Shown piece after piece: positions 1-10,578 of a DNA stretch of 64,000 nt; position 1 is the stretch's first letter; each line of letters starts with the position of its first letter. The DNA comes from Skeletonema tropicum. Taxonomy: Eukaryota; Bacillariophyta; Thalassiosirophyceae; Thalassiosirales; Thalassiosiraceae. The notes below the pieces were generated by a model. The model had not been told where the DNA came from. It saw only the letters and a list, made by a program, of their open reading frames with translations, and did no database searches. The translations under genes and the position numbers were made by a program. Location of the stretch: NCBI GenBank assembly GCA_037178625.1, contig CM074144.1, forward strand, positions 1,674,001 through 1,738,000, in the 5' to 3' direction.

Positions 1-2307
1 GGAATACCGCCGCTAGTATAGAGCGGATGGCCGGCCGATGCCACCTAAAGTCGAGCCCGGCGCCCTCAGTGGACCGATAGTGATCAAATGATGTGATGGT
101 TGCGCACCATACGGTCTCAGAGCCTTACTTTGGGGTTTCAGCTGCAATTATGACCGTTACTACGTAAAAACACAACAACACACCGGCCCCCCTCAGCAAC
201 AAACTATCTTTGGGCCCCAATCCAATCGACTATGACGGAGACAATGAATATTATTGACAATATAACAATTATGGATGAGTCGGATAGCATTTTCTTCAGG
301 CAGTTTTGTCGATACGGACCCCCTCGGTCTATCTATGATGTGTTACGTGACTTTAACAATAATACGGCGCTGTGAAAGGAGAGGATTCTCAATGATTAAC
401 AACACAGACAGGGTGGGGGATCTGGGTTATGATGTAACATTGTATTTCCGTTGTGTATGGGTATGAGTATGCCAGAGCAGCTTTATCGACGAAGCTGCTG
501 CTGTACTTCGTATTATTTGCCCCGCTGCAAAGTGACCGTTGGTAATTCAAATGACAACTGAATTGGCCCCTCCCTCGTACAGCACTTGACCCTGGACTCT
601 GATCGCCCTTCCACGATGCAGCAAACAAGTAAAATTGATAATTATGACAGGAATACGCTGACAGGTGGTCGGTAGAATTGACTAGCGTAGCGATGAAATT
701 TGCTCTACATGTTGGGGGGAGGGAATATTATAACATACACAGTGTGAGGGGCGGGGGATGATGGGGATAACAACAATGACTACATTATTTTGGTTGAGCG
801 CAGGTGAATAATGACAAACCGAGGGCAGCATTAAGATGGAGCCAGGGCCGGGGGGATGGATATGCCATTACTTCGTCGTGGTAATAATATCTGTGCTGGG
901 TAGTTTGGGCGAGGCTGTCCAAGTCTTGTGAATTGGAAGAGAGATTGTAAGGAAAGCATTTTTAGGAATTGTGCCAAAACAAAACAATCAATTGATCTTG
1001 TGAGGGGGTGTATAGGTTTAAGATACAAGAGGAGATGGACGTGTTGGTGTGCAATGATTCCTGCGATCATCCAACTATAACAACTTGCATGACCGGAGGA
1101 AATGAACAAAACCCAAAACCAATCGGTCGAGTGATGAAAAGAGGTGCAATAAACATGGTGGTAATTCCATTGGCAGCTACAACATCTTCTTCATGACTGG
1201 AAATCTGTAGAGCAACTCTTACTTGATTGATTGAGTAATTGCTGGGAAGCATATGTAATGTAGATAGTTTATCATCTCTAGAGTAGACATTTAATACGGT
1301 GCATAACCGATTTGTAACCAAAGGAACGTATCAGGGTAATGTTTCTCCACCACTTTTTTGATTTACTGGAATCTATGACCATTGTTGACCCCTGAGATGG
1401 CAGAGTTTATTGGGAAGATTTAAACCTCTCTTGGCCTATATATGTTAGACCACGAATGCAGTGTCATGATATCCACCAAATAGCGCCCCCTACTATCATA
1501 TTGGAGCCAAGGGTAACACACCATGGCGTTGTTTACAGTGATATCGCTCTGTATCGACGGTTCCAAGGTTTTGGGGGTGAAAAAGTGCCGCTGATGTAAT
1601 GGTCGATACGTCAATACACGTTGGATATCGCTAGTCACGGACTACACCATTCGAATCAGTGTTGAAAATAGGTCTCTAGGCTCTATGCTTATGAGTCTAT
1701 AGATGGTTTGTGATGGTGTTAGAGGTATTGTGCATCCATCGATAGCGTCGTCGTGTTCTGTGATTTTTTGAGTTTTTGGATTCCGGGGCAAAGTGAATTT
1801 TTTTTGGGACAGGAATTCTCAGGTCTCATGATCGTGCAATCTGTTGAAACTTAGTAAAATCCGAGAACTGCACGATCGTACGTAGGGGTATCGATTTAAC
1901 CTAGGAAAAGCGAAATCGTACGCACGATTAGGTTTGCTCGGACAGCCCCTAAAATCTGTCTGACATGAAAATACCATACTGACGTACTTTATGTGCCTTA
2001 TTTCTGTGTCTAACTTCCACGACCAGGCAATACAAGTAAAACGCGGAAATAAAAGTGAAGGGAAAGTTGAAGCATCAGCAGCTTCGCTTGTCGGTTCTCA
2101 GTTCCCTCAGATGGTATCTTCGATAGATAAATGCTTGTCGGTTCCCGCCCGTCAGGCCGTCAGCTGGTAGATGAACAAAGCACAAAATACAACTTCAACT
2201 GCATACTTGAACTTAAACAGTTGCCACAGAAAACTGTTTCATTTCCACCTCGCTCTGTCAATACCAACATATTACCACAATTATCAATCAATACAATCAA
2301 GATCAAG
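1..2307. other. non-coding stretch upstream of first gene
   Basis: No frame in this stretch has a convincing protein; the open frames are below 95 codons, overlap on both strands and show no recognisable motif. There is a weak inverted repeat near 1828-1878, where gatcgtgca and tgcacgatc face each other. Nothing else is supported. Confidence 0.6.
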
Positions 2308-2859
2308 ATGTTCATCAAACGCAAATACTCCGGAGACGACAACTGTGGCTGTGGACGCAGCTTTAAATTGAAAGTCGATTCTCAAGCTCAAGCCTCCCTT
2401 CCACCTTCTCATACTCAGACTCAGGTCACAGCTCCAGCCAACAAGGAAAAGGAAAGGAAGGTCATTGATATCAAGAATCATAACCTTAATGAGCAAGATC
2501 GCAAGAACCTCAAGGAATACGGCGCATTTCTGTACTACTCTATTTTTACTGCCGCGCAAGATGCCAAGATGCATAGTAAAGAAGAGCTTCAGATTCAGAT
2601 TCAAACCCCTCTTCAGGATGGCAGCCAGTCGCAGTCGTCAAATGATTCGAATCCAACTGCCCGGGCCACGGCCACGACAACGTCCACAATGGTAGAAAGA
2701 AAAAGCCGCATCTCGTGCGAGTGCCACCCCGACTTGCTACTTGACAGCCTCTTGGATGATGGGTCGGATTATTCTGTAGAAGAGAAGGATGAGGACAGTG
2801 TTGTTGATCCCATCTTGAAGCTTATGTACAGCATGACGATGAGTAAAGGCTCTAAGTAA
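2308..2859 (+). CDS. hypothetical protein, 183 aa
   Basis: An open frame of 242 codons starts at 2131, but I prefer the ATG at 2308 because the first 59 codons read like 5' UTR and the sequence before 2308 (aatcaagatcaag) is a plausible A-rich leader. The 183-residue product begins MFIKRKYSGDD and has a short cysteine cluster (CGCG) near residue 12, a Q/S/T-rich middle (roughly 100-140), a CECH motif near residue 144, and an acidic C-terminus ending MSKGSK. There is no signal peptide, membrane segment or catalytic motif. I do not recognise the family. The CGCG and CECH motifs could bind metal, but this is speculation. Confidence 0.5.
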   Translation: MFIKRKYSGDDNCGCGRSFKLKVDSQAQASLPPSHTQTQVTAPANKEKERKVIDIKNHNLNEQDRKNLKEYGAFLYYSIFTAAQDAKMHSKEELQIQIQTPLQDGSQSQSSNDSNPTARATATTTSTMVERKSRISCECHPDLLLDSLLDDGSDYSVEEKDEDSVVDPILKLMYSMTMSKGSK

Positions 2860-4020
2860 GGCACGATCACGTCACCAATCATTAGCACGAGGCAACATTG
2901 CGTTTCAAATCCTACACTTGGTATTGAGCGAGGTACCCCAAAAGCGTTTAGGATTAGAATTTTAAGATTAGTAGAAGTAACTCCACCAGTACTTGTGCAT
3001 GATTATCAATGTGTGAACTAAAACGACGATGACTTCAAGTCTGATGCTAATATGTGAATGTTAATGATTCAGCAAAGGAATACTTCCCATTTCCCTCTCA
3101 GATCTTCAATGATGCGACCAACACCAACACCAACATCAACATGTTCAGCAACTGGATTGCACGAGTGGTAACAATGGTTCAAGACAAAGACAGCTCCCCA
3201 ACCTTTCAACTAGTCGTGAAGATTCCCATGGTGCTGCCACCAGCCGAATTCAACAATCCTTCTTTCACTTAAGCTTAAGCTTAAGCCTGCCGCCTCTCGT
3301 TTCGTGCTGGTTCGTGCCCTCACTATTTTCATACGTCACGACACTTTCACTTTCACTTTCGTGGCCACTCCGTTTAGTTGCAAATATTATTCTTCTCGGT
3401 GCTATTCATCTAGTAGTGAGCTATATTTTATGTTGTAGGAGAACGGCAAATGCTGACACTATTGTCTACTACTACTATCCTCGCTAATCGTATTAGTATG
3501 ATATGCTTCAGCAGTGATGGACAGGCGACTGGAGACGGTGTGAATCTTCCTCTTTCCCATGATTGGGTAGACGACAATGCTCATTCACTCAATGCTAGTG
3601 CTAGTGTGGTTTGACGCTCGTATTAGTAGTTAAGCGACCCACTCCCCCTTTGACCAACGGGCCTCGCAGAGGCACACGCACAAGCTTGGAGGGTGTGGGT
3701 TTCATCAGTAGATTTGACCCACACCCACACAGTTTTGGCACCCCAATACAAATGTCTCTTTCTTTTCTATCATGTGTTGTCACAGCGAATCGTGTGTGTG
3801 TGTGTGTGATCCATTGAGTACAAGGAGACGAGCAAGAACCTTTAGAGCTTTAGGACTTGACTCTTTATACACTTCTCAAACATGATCATACTCTTTCTCT
3901 TGCTCATGATCTTTCGTTGCTTCCACATCATTCCAGTACATTTATAATGTTCAAAGATTTGCATGAAATTTCTGTTACATTATCTTTATCCCTCGGTCTC
4001 GAAGTCAAACCCCCGAAACA
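2860..4020. other. non-coding spacer
   Basis: Only frames of about 60-70 codons without recognisable content occur here; a 72-codon frame at 3054-3272 cannot be supported. There is a short GT dinucleotide tract at 3797-3808. Nothing else stands out. Confidence 0.5.
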
Positions 4021-4021
4021 A

Positions 4022-4072
4022 TTCATTGCAATTGCAATTAATTGCAATTAATTGCAATTGCCAATTAATTTT
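4022..4072. repeat. AT-rich direct repeat, left copy
   Basis: Tandem attgcaatta units end in caattaattttt. A diverged copy lies at 4532-4570, so the pair brackets the mini-ORF at 4322-4534. Together they look like the ends of a small duplicated or inserted segment, but no target duplication is visible. Confidence 0.6.
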
Positions 4073-4321
4073 TAGTGTTTTTCAGCTCGATAATTGTGAA
4101 GTATTTGTACAATTTTTGTCTTGATCGGTGTTGTCAGAGTCTTGTTAGGTCTTGTTCCTCATCATTTCTTTCAGCTTCCAGCGCATCAGGTGTGTGACGT
4201 GTTTTTTGCCACGCACAGCACCCACCCCAGCCCCACCGCACAGCCGCACTCATTCCTCCGCTATGGCTGCACGCTTAGCAGGACACAACTTCCCTGTGCA
4301 TTGGAATCCTCCATCACCACT

Positions 4322-4534
4322 ATGTCTGCCTACGCTGTACAAGAGCAGCAAAAGATCGGAGCGAAGGACGGAGTTGTCGTGTGCATGGGCGTCGAGTACT
4401 ATGAGAACGACAGCCTCAATAGTAAATATGATGTTGGCACGAACATGATGCGGATCAAATGCCCAAACTGTGTTTTGAAAGGCTCAAGGAATTTAAGGCA
4501 GTGGGAGATGCATAGTAATAATTGTGATAATTGA
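4322..4534 (+). CDS. possible small C2HC zinc-finger-like protein, 70 aa
   Basis: The frame is open from 4121 (137 codons), but the N-terminal part reads like leader sequence; the ATG at 4322 gives MSAYAVQEQQK and 70 residues. Near the C-terminus there is CPNC, then 13 residues, then HSNNC, which is a CxxC...HxxxC arrangement that could bind one zinc ion. The ORF ends inside the right copy of an AT-rich repeat. No family is recognised. It could equally be a chance ORF or a fragment of a larger gene. Confidence 0.3.
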   Translation: MSAYAVQEQQKIGAKDGVVVCMGVEYYENDSLNSKYDVGTNMMRIKCPNCVLKGSRNLRQWEMHSNNCDN

Positions 4535-4570
4535 AATTAATTGCAATTAATTGTAATTGTCAATTAATTT
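4532..4570. repeat. AT-rich direct repeat, right copy
   Basis: Diverged copy of the attgcaattaatt repeat at 4022-4072, in the same orientation, ending gtcaattaatttt. It overlaps the end of the mini-ORF. Confidence 0.6.
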
Positions 4571-4738
4571 TCAGGACCTCGCAGATGACAATCAATTAAA
4601 ATTTAATTTTTCTGGGGTTTGCTCGAAGTTATTCCTTACCCTATGAGAGAATTCACTTAGAGGCATTTTGATATTGTACGTACTGAGTTTGTCTACTTCT
4701 TCTGCCTTGACTTTTGTGCAAATAACATAGTTGCATAC

Positions 4739-5206
4739 TTAAGGCGCCGCGGTCGCTCGCTTAACGGTACTGCTTTTTTGACGAAATATACACCTCCACC
4801 ATGGCGCTCATCTAGCTAACTATCCGACACTCGTAGCTATGAATGTAATGCCTCCGGGAGTCTCACTGTTATTAATTATATTAGCCCCCCGCCCCTGCTA
4901 ATTGCTGCCGCCGTCTATCGCCAGCAAGCTATCGTGCATTTATATATTTTGCATAATTTATATATAAATTATATATAAATTATGCAAAATATATAAATGC
5001 ACGATAGCTTGCTGGCGATAGATGCCGGTAGCGATTACCAGGGGCGGGGGGCTAATATAATTAATAACGGTGAGACTCCCAGAGGCATTACATTCATAGC
5101 TACGAGTGTCGGATAGTTATGTAGCTAGATGAGCGCCATGGCATGGTGGAGGTGTCATTTTTCGTTGTCAAAAAATTTTAGCGATCAAGCGACCGCGGCG
5201 CCTTAA
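4739..5206. mobile_element. hairpin MITE with TTAA flanks (piggyBac-like)
   Basis: A near-perfect inverted repeat fills the whole element: GGCGCCGCGGTCGC at 4743 is matched by GCGACCGCGGCGCC ending at 5202, and the arms of about 225 bp meet in an AT-rich centre near 4970. Both ends are flanked by TTAA (4739-4742 and 5203-5206), the target duplication typical of piggyBac-type elements. It has no coding capacity. The right TTAA supplies the stop codon of the MYND fragment on the minus strand, so the element landed at the end of that gene fragment. A Kolobok-type element is the alternative, since it also uses TTAA. Confidence 0.8.
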
Positions 5207-5486
5207 GCGTGGCAGCAATTTTTGTGCGACTGCCGATGATCCACTTGTAGGCGTATCGGGATGGCGGGCGCGTGGGCGTGCCCACAAGAGGGACTGGTTT
5301 GACAGGAGGCTTGACGGGAGATTTTGGTGATTTTGTGTCGATATTCGTGGATTTTGCCCGCATTTTTGCTCATTTTCACCTGATTTTTTGCAGTTGTGGG
5401 CCCCACGTGGGCAACGCCCACAAGAGGGCATGAAAAGCGCCCACTATCCCGATACGCCTATCCACTTGACATTCTCTGGAACAGTA
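5203..5486 (-). pseudogene. C-terminal MYND-finger fragment split by a MITE
   Basis: On the minus strand, 5486 to 5461 followed by 5247 to 5203 reads YCSRECQV then DHRQSHKNCCHA and a stop. This is the second half of a MYND zinc finger (CxxxCQxxH...HKxxC). A 25-bp stretch (5462-5486) is identical to 8567-8591 in the MYND pseudogene downstream. The hAT-like MITE at 5248-5460 sits between the two halves, and its 8-bp target duplication lies exactly in the CQV codons. Homology stops upstream at the TAC codon, so only the tail of a MYND gene was present, or a splice acceptor lies there. Confidence 0.7.
5240..5468. mobile_element. hAT-like MITE, 213 bp, 8-bp TSD
   Basis: The element (5248-5460) has terminal inverted repeats TAGGCGTATCGGGAT and ATCCCGATACGCCTA and is flanked by a perfect 8-bp duplication TCCACTTG (5240-5247 and 5461-5468). 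An 8-bp TSD with TAG-initial ends fits the hAT superfamily. Subterminal GTGGGC and GCCCAC blocks and a CACAAGAGGG motif occur in both halves. It has no coding capacity. The insertion interrupts a MYND zinc-finger sequence. Confidence 0.85.
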
Positions 5487-5904
5487 AGAAAAGGAAAGAT
5501 CAAAGATTAGCAATTTTGGAAAAATGACGGTACGTTAGGGGGCTCAGTAATTTGCCCCCGAATATTTGCGGAGAAAATGGTATTTGACACCAGAAAAGGA
5601 TAGATCATTTTCTGCTCAGATTAGATCAGATTGGGGGCATGGGCAATAAAAGGGGACACGCGCGAGAGAGCAAATCTCACCACTATTGAACTATGAACTC
5701 GGCCTCCCCCAGCCTCCCGCCGCCCCTCCCCCCTGCCTAAGGTTTTGGGTATTCGGCACTGCCGGATTTGCCGTTTTTCGGTGGCCATATTCGGCACTCC
5801 GGGCACTCGTCGGCACTCAGCTGTTTTCCTTGTATCTTGCTACCGCGCAAAAAAATTGCTCCCTGCAAAAAATTGTTCCAGCGCGCTCTCACGCACAAAA
5901 GTAG

Positions 5905-6923
5905 CTTACAACTAGCGTAATGGAATTTCACCATTTTTGGAGGGGGTTGAAAATTGCAGGTTGAAATTTCAGAAATTTCAGAAATTTCAAGGGATTAAAT
6001 TTCACTCTAGCTTATCCTGAGATAGTCGTAATACTTTGCACTCTGCAGTCAACACATCACTCTAAGAGAGACTGTCAGCAAGCTTCTTTCCAAGCATCTT
6101 CTTCGCATCCATGATATGACGGAGGTTTTCCTTCCCTCGAAGAAGTGCAACACCAGTTGGATCCTTCATCCTATTCCTATCCTTCACAAGAATGCTGTTC
6201 TTCAGAGGTTTGGCCCTACGCTCACAATCCATCGATCCGACAGTTCCCATAGACATTAGAGGCTTAGCAACCAATCGATAGAAGTCAGATGATCCTGCAT
6301 AACATTCAAACCACGTGATGCGACCAGAAATAGCACCAGTTGATTCCACATACTGTACCACATTTTTGATACTAAAAGACTTGTTGTTCTGTTGCAGCTG
6401 TTCCAAAGATGGAAGCGATGGAAGTGGAACGTCAAAAGAATGAAACGAAGATTATTGAATTGTTGTTGTTATTGCCAGGCAAACTATGACAGCGTGGTAG
6501 ACGGCAGAGTGAACAAAAAGTTGATTTGTGCACATACCCGCACCCAAAATAAGAGCCATCCGCGCCCAAAATCATCTGGTACATGCCAATGCAGGAACAC
6601 GCATGTAAGCTGAATTACTACGAAGGAATAAGTAATACTGCATTGTTAGTCGCCAGCATTTTGGTGAAGAGTTACTCTCCGCTGAGTTGACAAACTCATC
6701 ATCTGGATGGTGCGTGGTGTTCTTTGGGGTTTGGTGGTTGGTGGAATGAAGGGTCTTAGGTTATTTTTGTGCTACGTGTTGGTTCAGTACCATCCGTTCG
6801 CGCCAGAATTTTTGTGAAATTTCATTGTTGGCCAAAATTGGTGCAACTTTCACCCTGTAAATTTCACGAAAGTTGCAGTAGTGAAATTTCACCCTTTTGA
6901 AATTCCATTACGCTACTTACAAC
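5905..6923. mobile_element. hAT element, 1,003 bp, 8-bp TSD
   Basis: Terminal inverted repeats of 18 bp (TAGCGTAATGGAATTTCA at 5913, its complement ending at 6915) are flanked by a perfect 8-bp duplication CTTACAAC (5905-5912 and 6916-6923). GAAATTTCA motifs repeat just inside both ends, as is usual for transposase-binding subterminal sites. The minus strand at 6062-6406 keeps the C-terminal piece of a hAT transposase, so this is a deleted derivative of a full element. Confidence 0.85.
6062..6406 (-). pseudogene. hAT transposase C-terminal fragment
   Basis: The 114-residue frame contains RLVAKPLMSMGTVGSMDCER followed by a block with KDRNRMKDPTG and LLRGKENLRHI. This matches the order of the hAT C-terminal dimerisation region (LLsiP..s..ER.FS....ivt..RnrLspe...aLlflke). 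The catalytic N-terminal and central parts are missing. The fragment lies inside the TIR/TSD-bounded element at 5913-6915, so it is the remnant of its own transposase. It is probably not functional alone. Confidence 0.65.
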
Positions 6924-7607
6924 CATGTCAGCACACCCCCTCCACCATGGCCAATAATACACATTCGACAAAAAAGGCGATTGGGAATGCCAAACTAAAC
7001 ATTATCCGAATATAATTATTCCTTGGATGACCCATCTATATCTAGTCCTCATTGAGTTATCTTCAATTGTTCCTGGGTGATTTTCAACATTTTTACTAGT
7101 TAAAATCACTAGGTAAAATCGCCTAAACAACCCATCTGACCCATGCTAATTAACCACTTCAGGACGAATACAGCAGTTACAATGTTGACCAGTGGCTCCA
7201 TCGACAGCCAATAATGTGTGCTATCACATAGCACCTGGTTATTCTAGTGCACAAGTATACCAAGAAACTTACCAGGCTACGGAGTGGATATGTCGACATG
7301 GTTGCTAGGAATTTTGTGCGAGTTCGAGTTGGAACTCGTGACTAAAGTGCTTGCTAATCACTTTTTTTACTAGCGAACTCGGGACCTAAATGCTCCTGGA
7401 GCAATTTAGTGAGTCGCCACCTCTAATGTTGTTGTGATGAGTCAACCTGCTTGATCATGATGTGCGAGCGTGGTTTCATAACAAACATTATTAATTATGC
7501 TTTTTCGTTGCATGCTTCCATAACAGATTTTTGACATTATTCTCTCTTTGTACTACCATTTTAGGTAGAAAATCTCTTCATTTAATAATCAATACACAAC
7601 ATCAACA
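6924..7607. other. non-coding spacer upstream of the ankyrin gene
   Basis: No credible ORF. A small hairpin (GTGCTAT-CAC-ATAGCAC) lies at about 7214-7231. The last 100 bp carry the promoter and 5' UTR of the ankyrin gene, with an A/C-rich leader acacaacatcaaca just before its ATG. Confidence 0.5.
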
Positions 7608-8240
7608 ATGGTCAAAAAATTTACAGCAGCTAAATTGCTCACCACAATCACTCTCGCAATACTATGCAATGCCATCACACTCATCAATCATCTCGCAACC
7701 GCCACAACAACAACAACAACAGAGTCAAAAGACACATCAACATCACCCGATGACAATTCCGAATTCTTCCACACCTGCTCCGACGGCAACTACGATAAAT
7801 TCAAATCACTCCTCTCTACCAACCCCCAACTAATCCACGCCACCACCAAAGATGGCGAACATTGCCTCCACCTATGTGCCATTAGCGGCAACACCCAAAT
7901 AGTTCAGACACTTTTAGAACAGGGAGCCGATCCCGATATACGATCGACATGGAAAGATGGGCTACGTATGCATCCACTAAGTTGGAATACATTCTATGGA
8001 CGGTATGACATTGTCGAATTGTTATTGGAGCATGGTGCAGATGTGGAGGCAGATTTTGATTTGGGTGGAAGTGTCGATGAGAGGACGGGGGAGTTGGAGA
8101 AGGTGACTGTTTTGGATGTGGTGGAGAAGATATTGAGTACTGAGGTGGATGAGGAGCAGAAGATGAGGTTTGTGAAGACGAGGAATGTTTTGATGAAGTA
8201 TGGGGCGGTGAGGTATGCTACGGTTGAACCGGAGTTGTAG
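7608..8240 (+). CDS. secreted or ER-entering ankyrin-repeat protein, 210 aa
   Basis: The ATG at 7608 sits in caacaATGG. The protein begins MVKKFTAAKLL with a hydrophobic stretch to about residue 24 (signal peptide or anchor), followed by a T-rich linker (about 32-50). Ankyrin repeats follow: one degenerate unit at about 52-80 (EFFHTCSDGNYDKFKSLL), a clear one at about 82-112 (GEHCLHLCAISGNTQIVQTLLEQGADPD) and one at about 121-150 (PLSWNTFYGRYDIVELLLEHGADV). The C-terminus ends VRYATVEPEL. Ankyrin repeats mediate protein binding; no partner can be inferred. The signal-like N-terminus suggests an endomembrane or extracellular location, which is unusual for ankyrin proteins. No enzymatic domain is present. 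Confidence 0.8.
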   Translation: MVKKFTAAKLLTTITLAILCNAITLINHLATATTTTTTESKDTSTSPDDNSEFFHTCSDGNYDKFKSLLSTNPQLIHATTKDGEHCLHLCAISGNTQIVQTLLEQGADPDIRSTWKDGLRMHPLSWNTFYGRYDIVELLLEHGADVEADFDLGGSVDERTGELEKVTVLDVVEKILSTEVDEEQKMRFVKTRNVLMKYGAVRYATVEPEL

Positions 8241-8473
8241 AGGTGCATTGTTGAATTTGTGGACTGAGTGATAGAGGTGCATGGTGTGATAGAGAGATGG
8301 GAAGTGTGAAAGGGACTCGGGACGGTAAAAATATCATGCATGCCTCAAATAGCACAACACACAGCTAATTCCAGGAAAGGTTGAGGTTACCAAATGCCAA
8401 ATGTACCATTACAGATATCAAATAATCTTGCACTCTAGAGTACGAAGTAAACATAGATAATGTAAATCGACTC

Positions 8474-9388
8474 TTATAACTTCATCGCTATCCCCAAAAC
8501 CTTGGCATTGATTCTTACACTGCGCAAGAATTCACATTTCGATTTGTGTGACGGACGGCCAATGCGCCACTTGACATTCTCTGGAACAGTAGTTTGACCT
8601 GCGACAATGAGTACAATACAACATTTTACTACGCGTCACCCTCCTACTCCTACCGGGAATACTGCAGCTGGGATTGACACAGATACCCATCTTTGTGATG
8701 GACTTGACCTCTTCGTATCTCTTATCCAAGCATTTACATGGAATGCGCTTCCTGAAAAAGCTAAGGAGTGTGTGCTCATCTGCCGCAAGCATCTCACTAA
8801 TCTTGCCCCAGTCACACAAGACTCTGAATACTTCCATGTCTAACGGTATTGCTATCCATTGCTCAAAATAGTTCACCTGAGCAGCAATTTTGCGTGCATA
8901 ATCGCATACCCCCTCGACCTCAAGAATCGCCTGCGTTCCCTTCCGTAAAAAATATGACACAACCCAATGCAACTTGTCTGGATCATTCCATACTTCGGCC
9001 CATTTTACTTTCGTTGTTTCATGAATTATTGCGAGTCTTGTAAACATATCAGAATGAGGGCAACCTTATATTCATCTACTAATGAATGAGAGAAAGCAAT
9101 GCAGACATCATGATCTATGGGAAATGGAACGTATCCATGACTGCAGACCTCGTCATTTTCAGCGGCAATTTGCAACTCTTCCTTTTCCACTGCAGCAAGC
9201 TTGATGGCTTCTTCCAATAAAGCGTCCTCGTAATCACCACCATCTTAATCATTAGTGCTTTTGTCGATCTGTAGCCGTTGCATCTGCGAGTCGACATCAC
9301 TCACTGCATCCTCCTCCCTCCTCGCCGTCCTACTTTTGGCCACACGCCGCGCTTTGCCTCTCGCTCTCGTCTTTTTCTTCGACGGCAT
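8474..9388 (-). pseudogene. MYND zinc-finger family pseudogene
   Basis: Reading from the ATG at 9388 (MPSKKKTRARGKARR, the basic start I associate with this diatom family), the frame meets a TAA at 9247-9245. It resumes in the same frame (GGDYEDALLEEAIKLA... to ALILICLQD) and ends at 9026. The rest (TRLAIIHETTKVKWAEVW... through KRIPCKCLDKRYEEVKSITK to YCTHCRRSNYCSRECQ) is in another frame from about 9047. A tandem ACGG duplication (8551-8558) shifts the finger at HWPS; the displaced frame reads SHKSKC, which would complete the MYND ligands, and ends at 8474. MYND fingers bind proline-rich peptides. The three lesions (nonsense, frameshift, 4-bp duplication) argue against a working protein, though introns hiding the first two cannot be fully excluded. 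Confidence 0.8.
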
Positions 9389-10464
9389 GTTGCGCAAGCT
9401 GTCGTTCAGCAGATTAGTCGTTGCTCTTCGTATCTTTTCGAGACTAATTGAGAGAGCAGCTGATCATGAAAAGAAGATTACCACCCCACCTCTAGAGAGA
9501 GAGCAAAGAGGGCCTACAATAACGGCTGCTATATGCTCGCTCGCCTGGTTCTTGGAGTTTTAGAGAGCTGAAAAAGAGTACGGTCACTTTCGGGGGCCCC
9601 CCAAATATTCCCGAAGCAACTGGTCTTAGTTAGCCTTTTCCTAAATTCTAGAATTGTGACTATTCTACAGAATGGATTCTACACTTTCCTGAACCCCACC
9701 ACACCTATCCTACACCCCCTACGGCCTACATCATGGCACTTCTACACCCCATGGGCGACCAGCCACTGCAATCACCGGTCATATTCTGTTAGCGCATGTT
9801 ATGAGCTTTCATTAGAGCCGCCGGTCGGCGTTGTAGGTGGCGAATTATTCAAAATATAGCGTGTAGTGTCGAAAAATGAGGACATCGATCGCAACAAGAT
9901 ATTATTGATGCACATTAAATGTTGGGGCGGATAAAACCACAAATCAATGAAAGCCGTGGCATAAATCGTCTAATGATATATATGGAGGGTATTTGCAACA
10001 TGGCGGTATCATTGGGCGGTCGTCAGTGTCGATTGATGCGTTATTGGGGGCCGAAAAAAGTGCACTCGGACGACGCTGCAGACGATGTCATCGTTATATA
10101 TATAAAGGTGTTTCGCTTCCCTGTTAATGATACTGCCAACCTCAATGATCAACAAAATAATCAGCTTGAATTTACCGCCGGGGTGGACTATCCATGAGCT
10201 AGCTATGTCAACGAAATAATCCTTGAGTATCTACCTGTTATGCAAGAAATGAAAATGCAATCCACAACTTCTGTTGGGTGGTTATTGACATAATAAAATG
10301 GGAAGAGACATTGTACCAGGCAACTGTCTTTGTAATTATTCTATAAGAGCGAGGAGGAACAATAATTTGGTAACCTGCATCTTGAAACTACGAATAAGAA
10401 TTCATTATTGATGAAATACATGATGCTATTTAGTCTGTCGACTTATTTCGTTATAATGGCAATA
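9389..10464. other. non-coding spacer
   Basis: Short frames at 9656-9859 and 9919-10197 have no recognisable content and are probably chance. Nothing else is supported. Confidence 0.5.
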
Positions 10465-10533
10465 GCTCAGCGAACACGAGGTTCTGGACTGCACGACAGT
10501 CATCTCGGCGCTAGCGACTTTCATTATATTGAT
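10465..10533 (+). repeat. 69-bp direct repeat, copy 1
   Basis: A 69-bp sequence starting gctcagcgaacacgagg and ending tcattatattgat is identical or nearly so to 10795-10863, 330 bp further on. The 3' end of each copy runs into a hairpin with a different partner arm. This suggests rearrangement between foldback repeats. Confidence 0.85.
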
Positions 10534-10578
10534 AACCGGTTATGCAAAAGCATTCATCAACATAATGAAAGTCGCTAG
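10511..10578. repeat. 17-bp-arm hairpin around TAACCGGTTA
   Basis: ctagcgactttcattat (10511-10527) pairs with ataatgaaagtcgctag (10562-10578). The loop holds the palindrome taaccggtta and the tail gcaaaagcattcatcaaca, which is also the right end of the second hairpin. Confidence 0.8.

Noticed and set aside
831..1321. Minus-strand ORFs of 84 and 92 codons
   Set aside because: They overlap each other and a plus-strand frame, and have no domain-like content.
3601..3783. Possible relation of 3640-3740 to 24650-24780 (acccactcccc...aagc)
   Set aside because: Only short interrupted matches by eye; insufficient to call a repeat family.
5621..5935. Overlapping small ORFs on both strands
   Set aside because: Proline- and alanine-rich short frames in a GC-rich patch between two transposons; no conserved motif.
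9656..10197. Two plus-strand ORFs of 67 and 92 codons
   Set aside because: No similarity to any family, no good start context, isolated in spacer.
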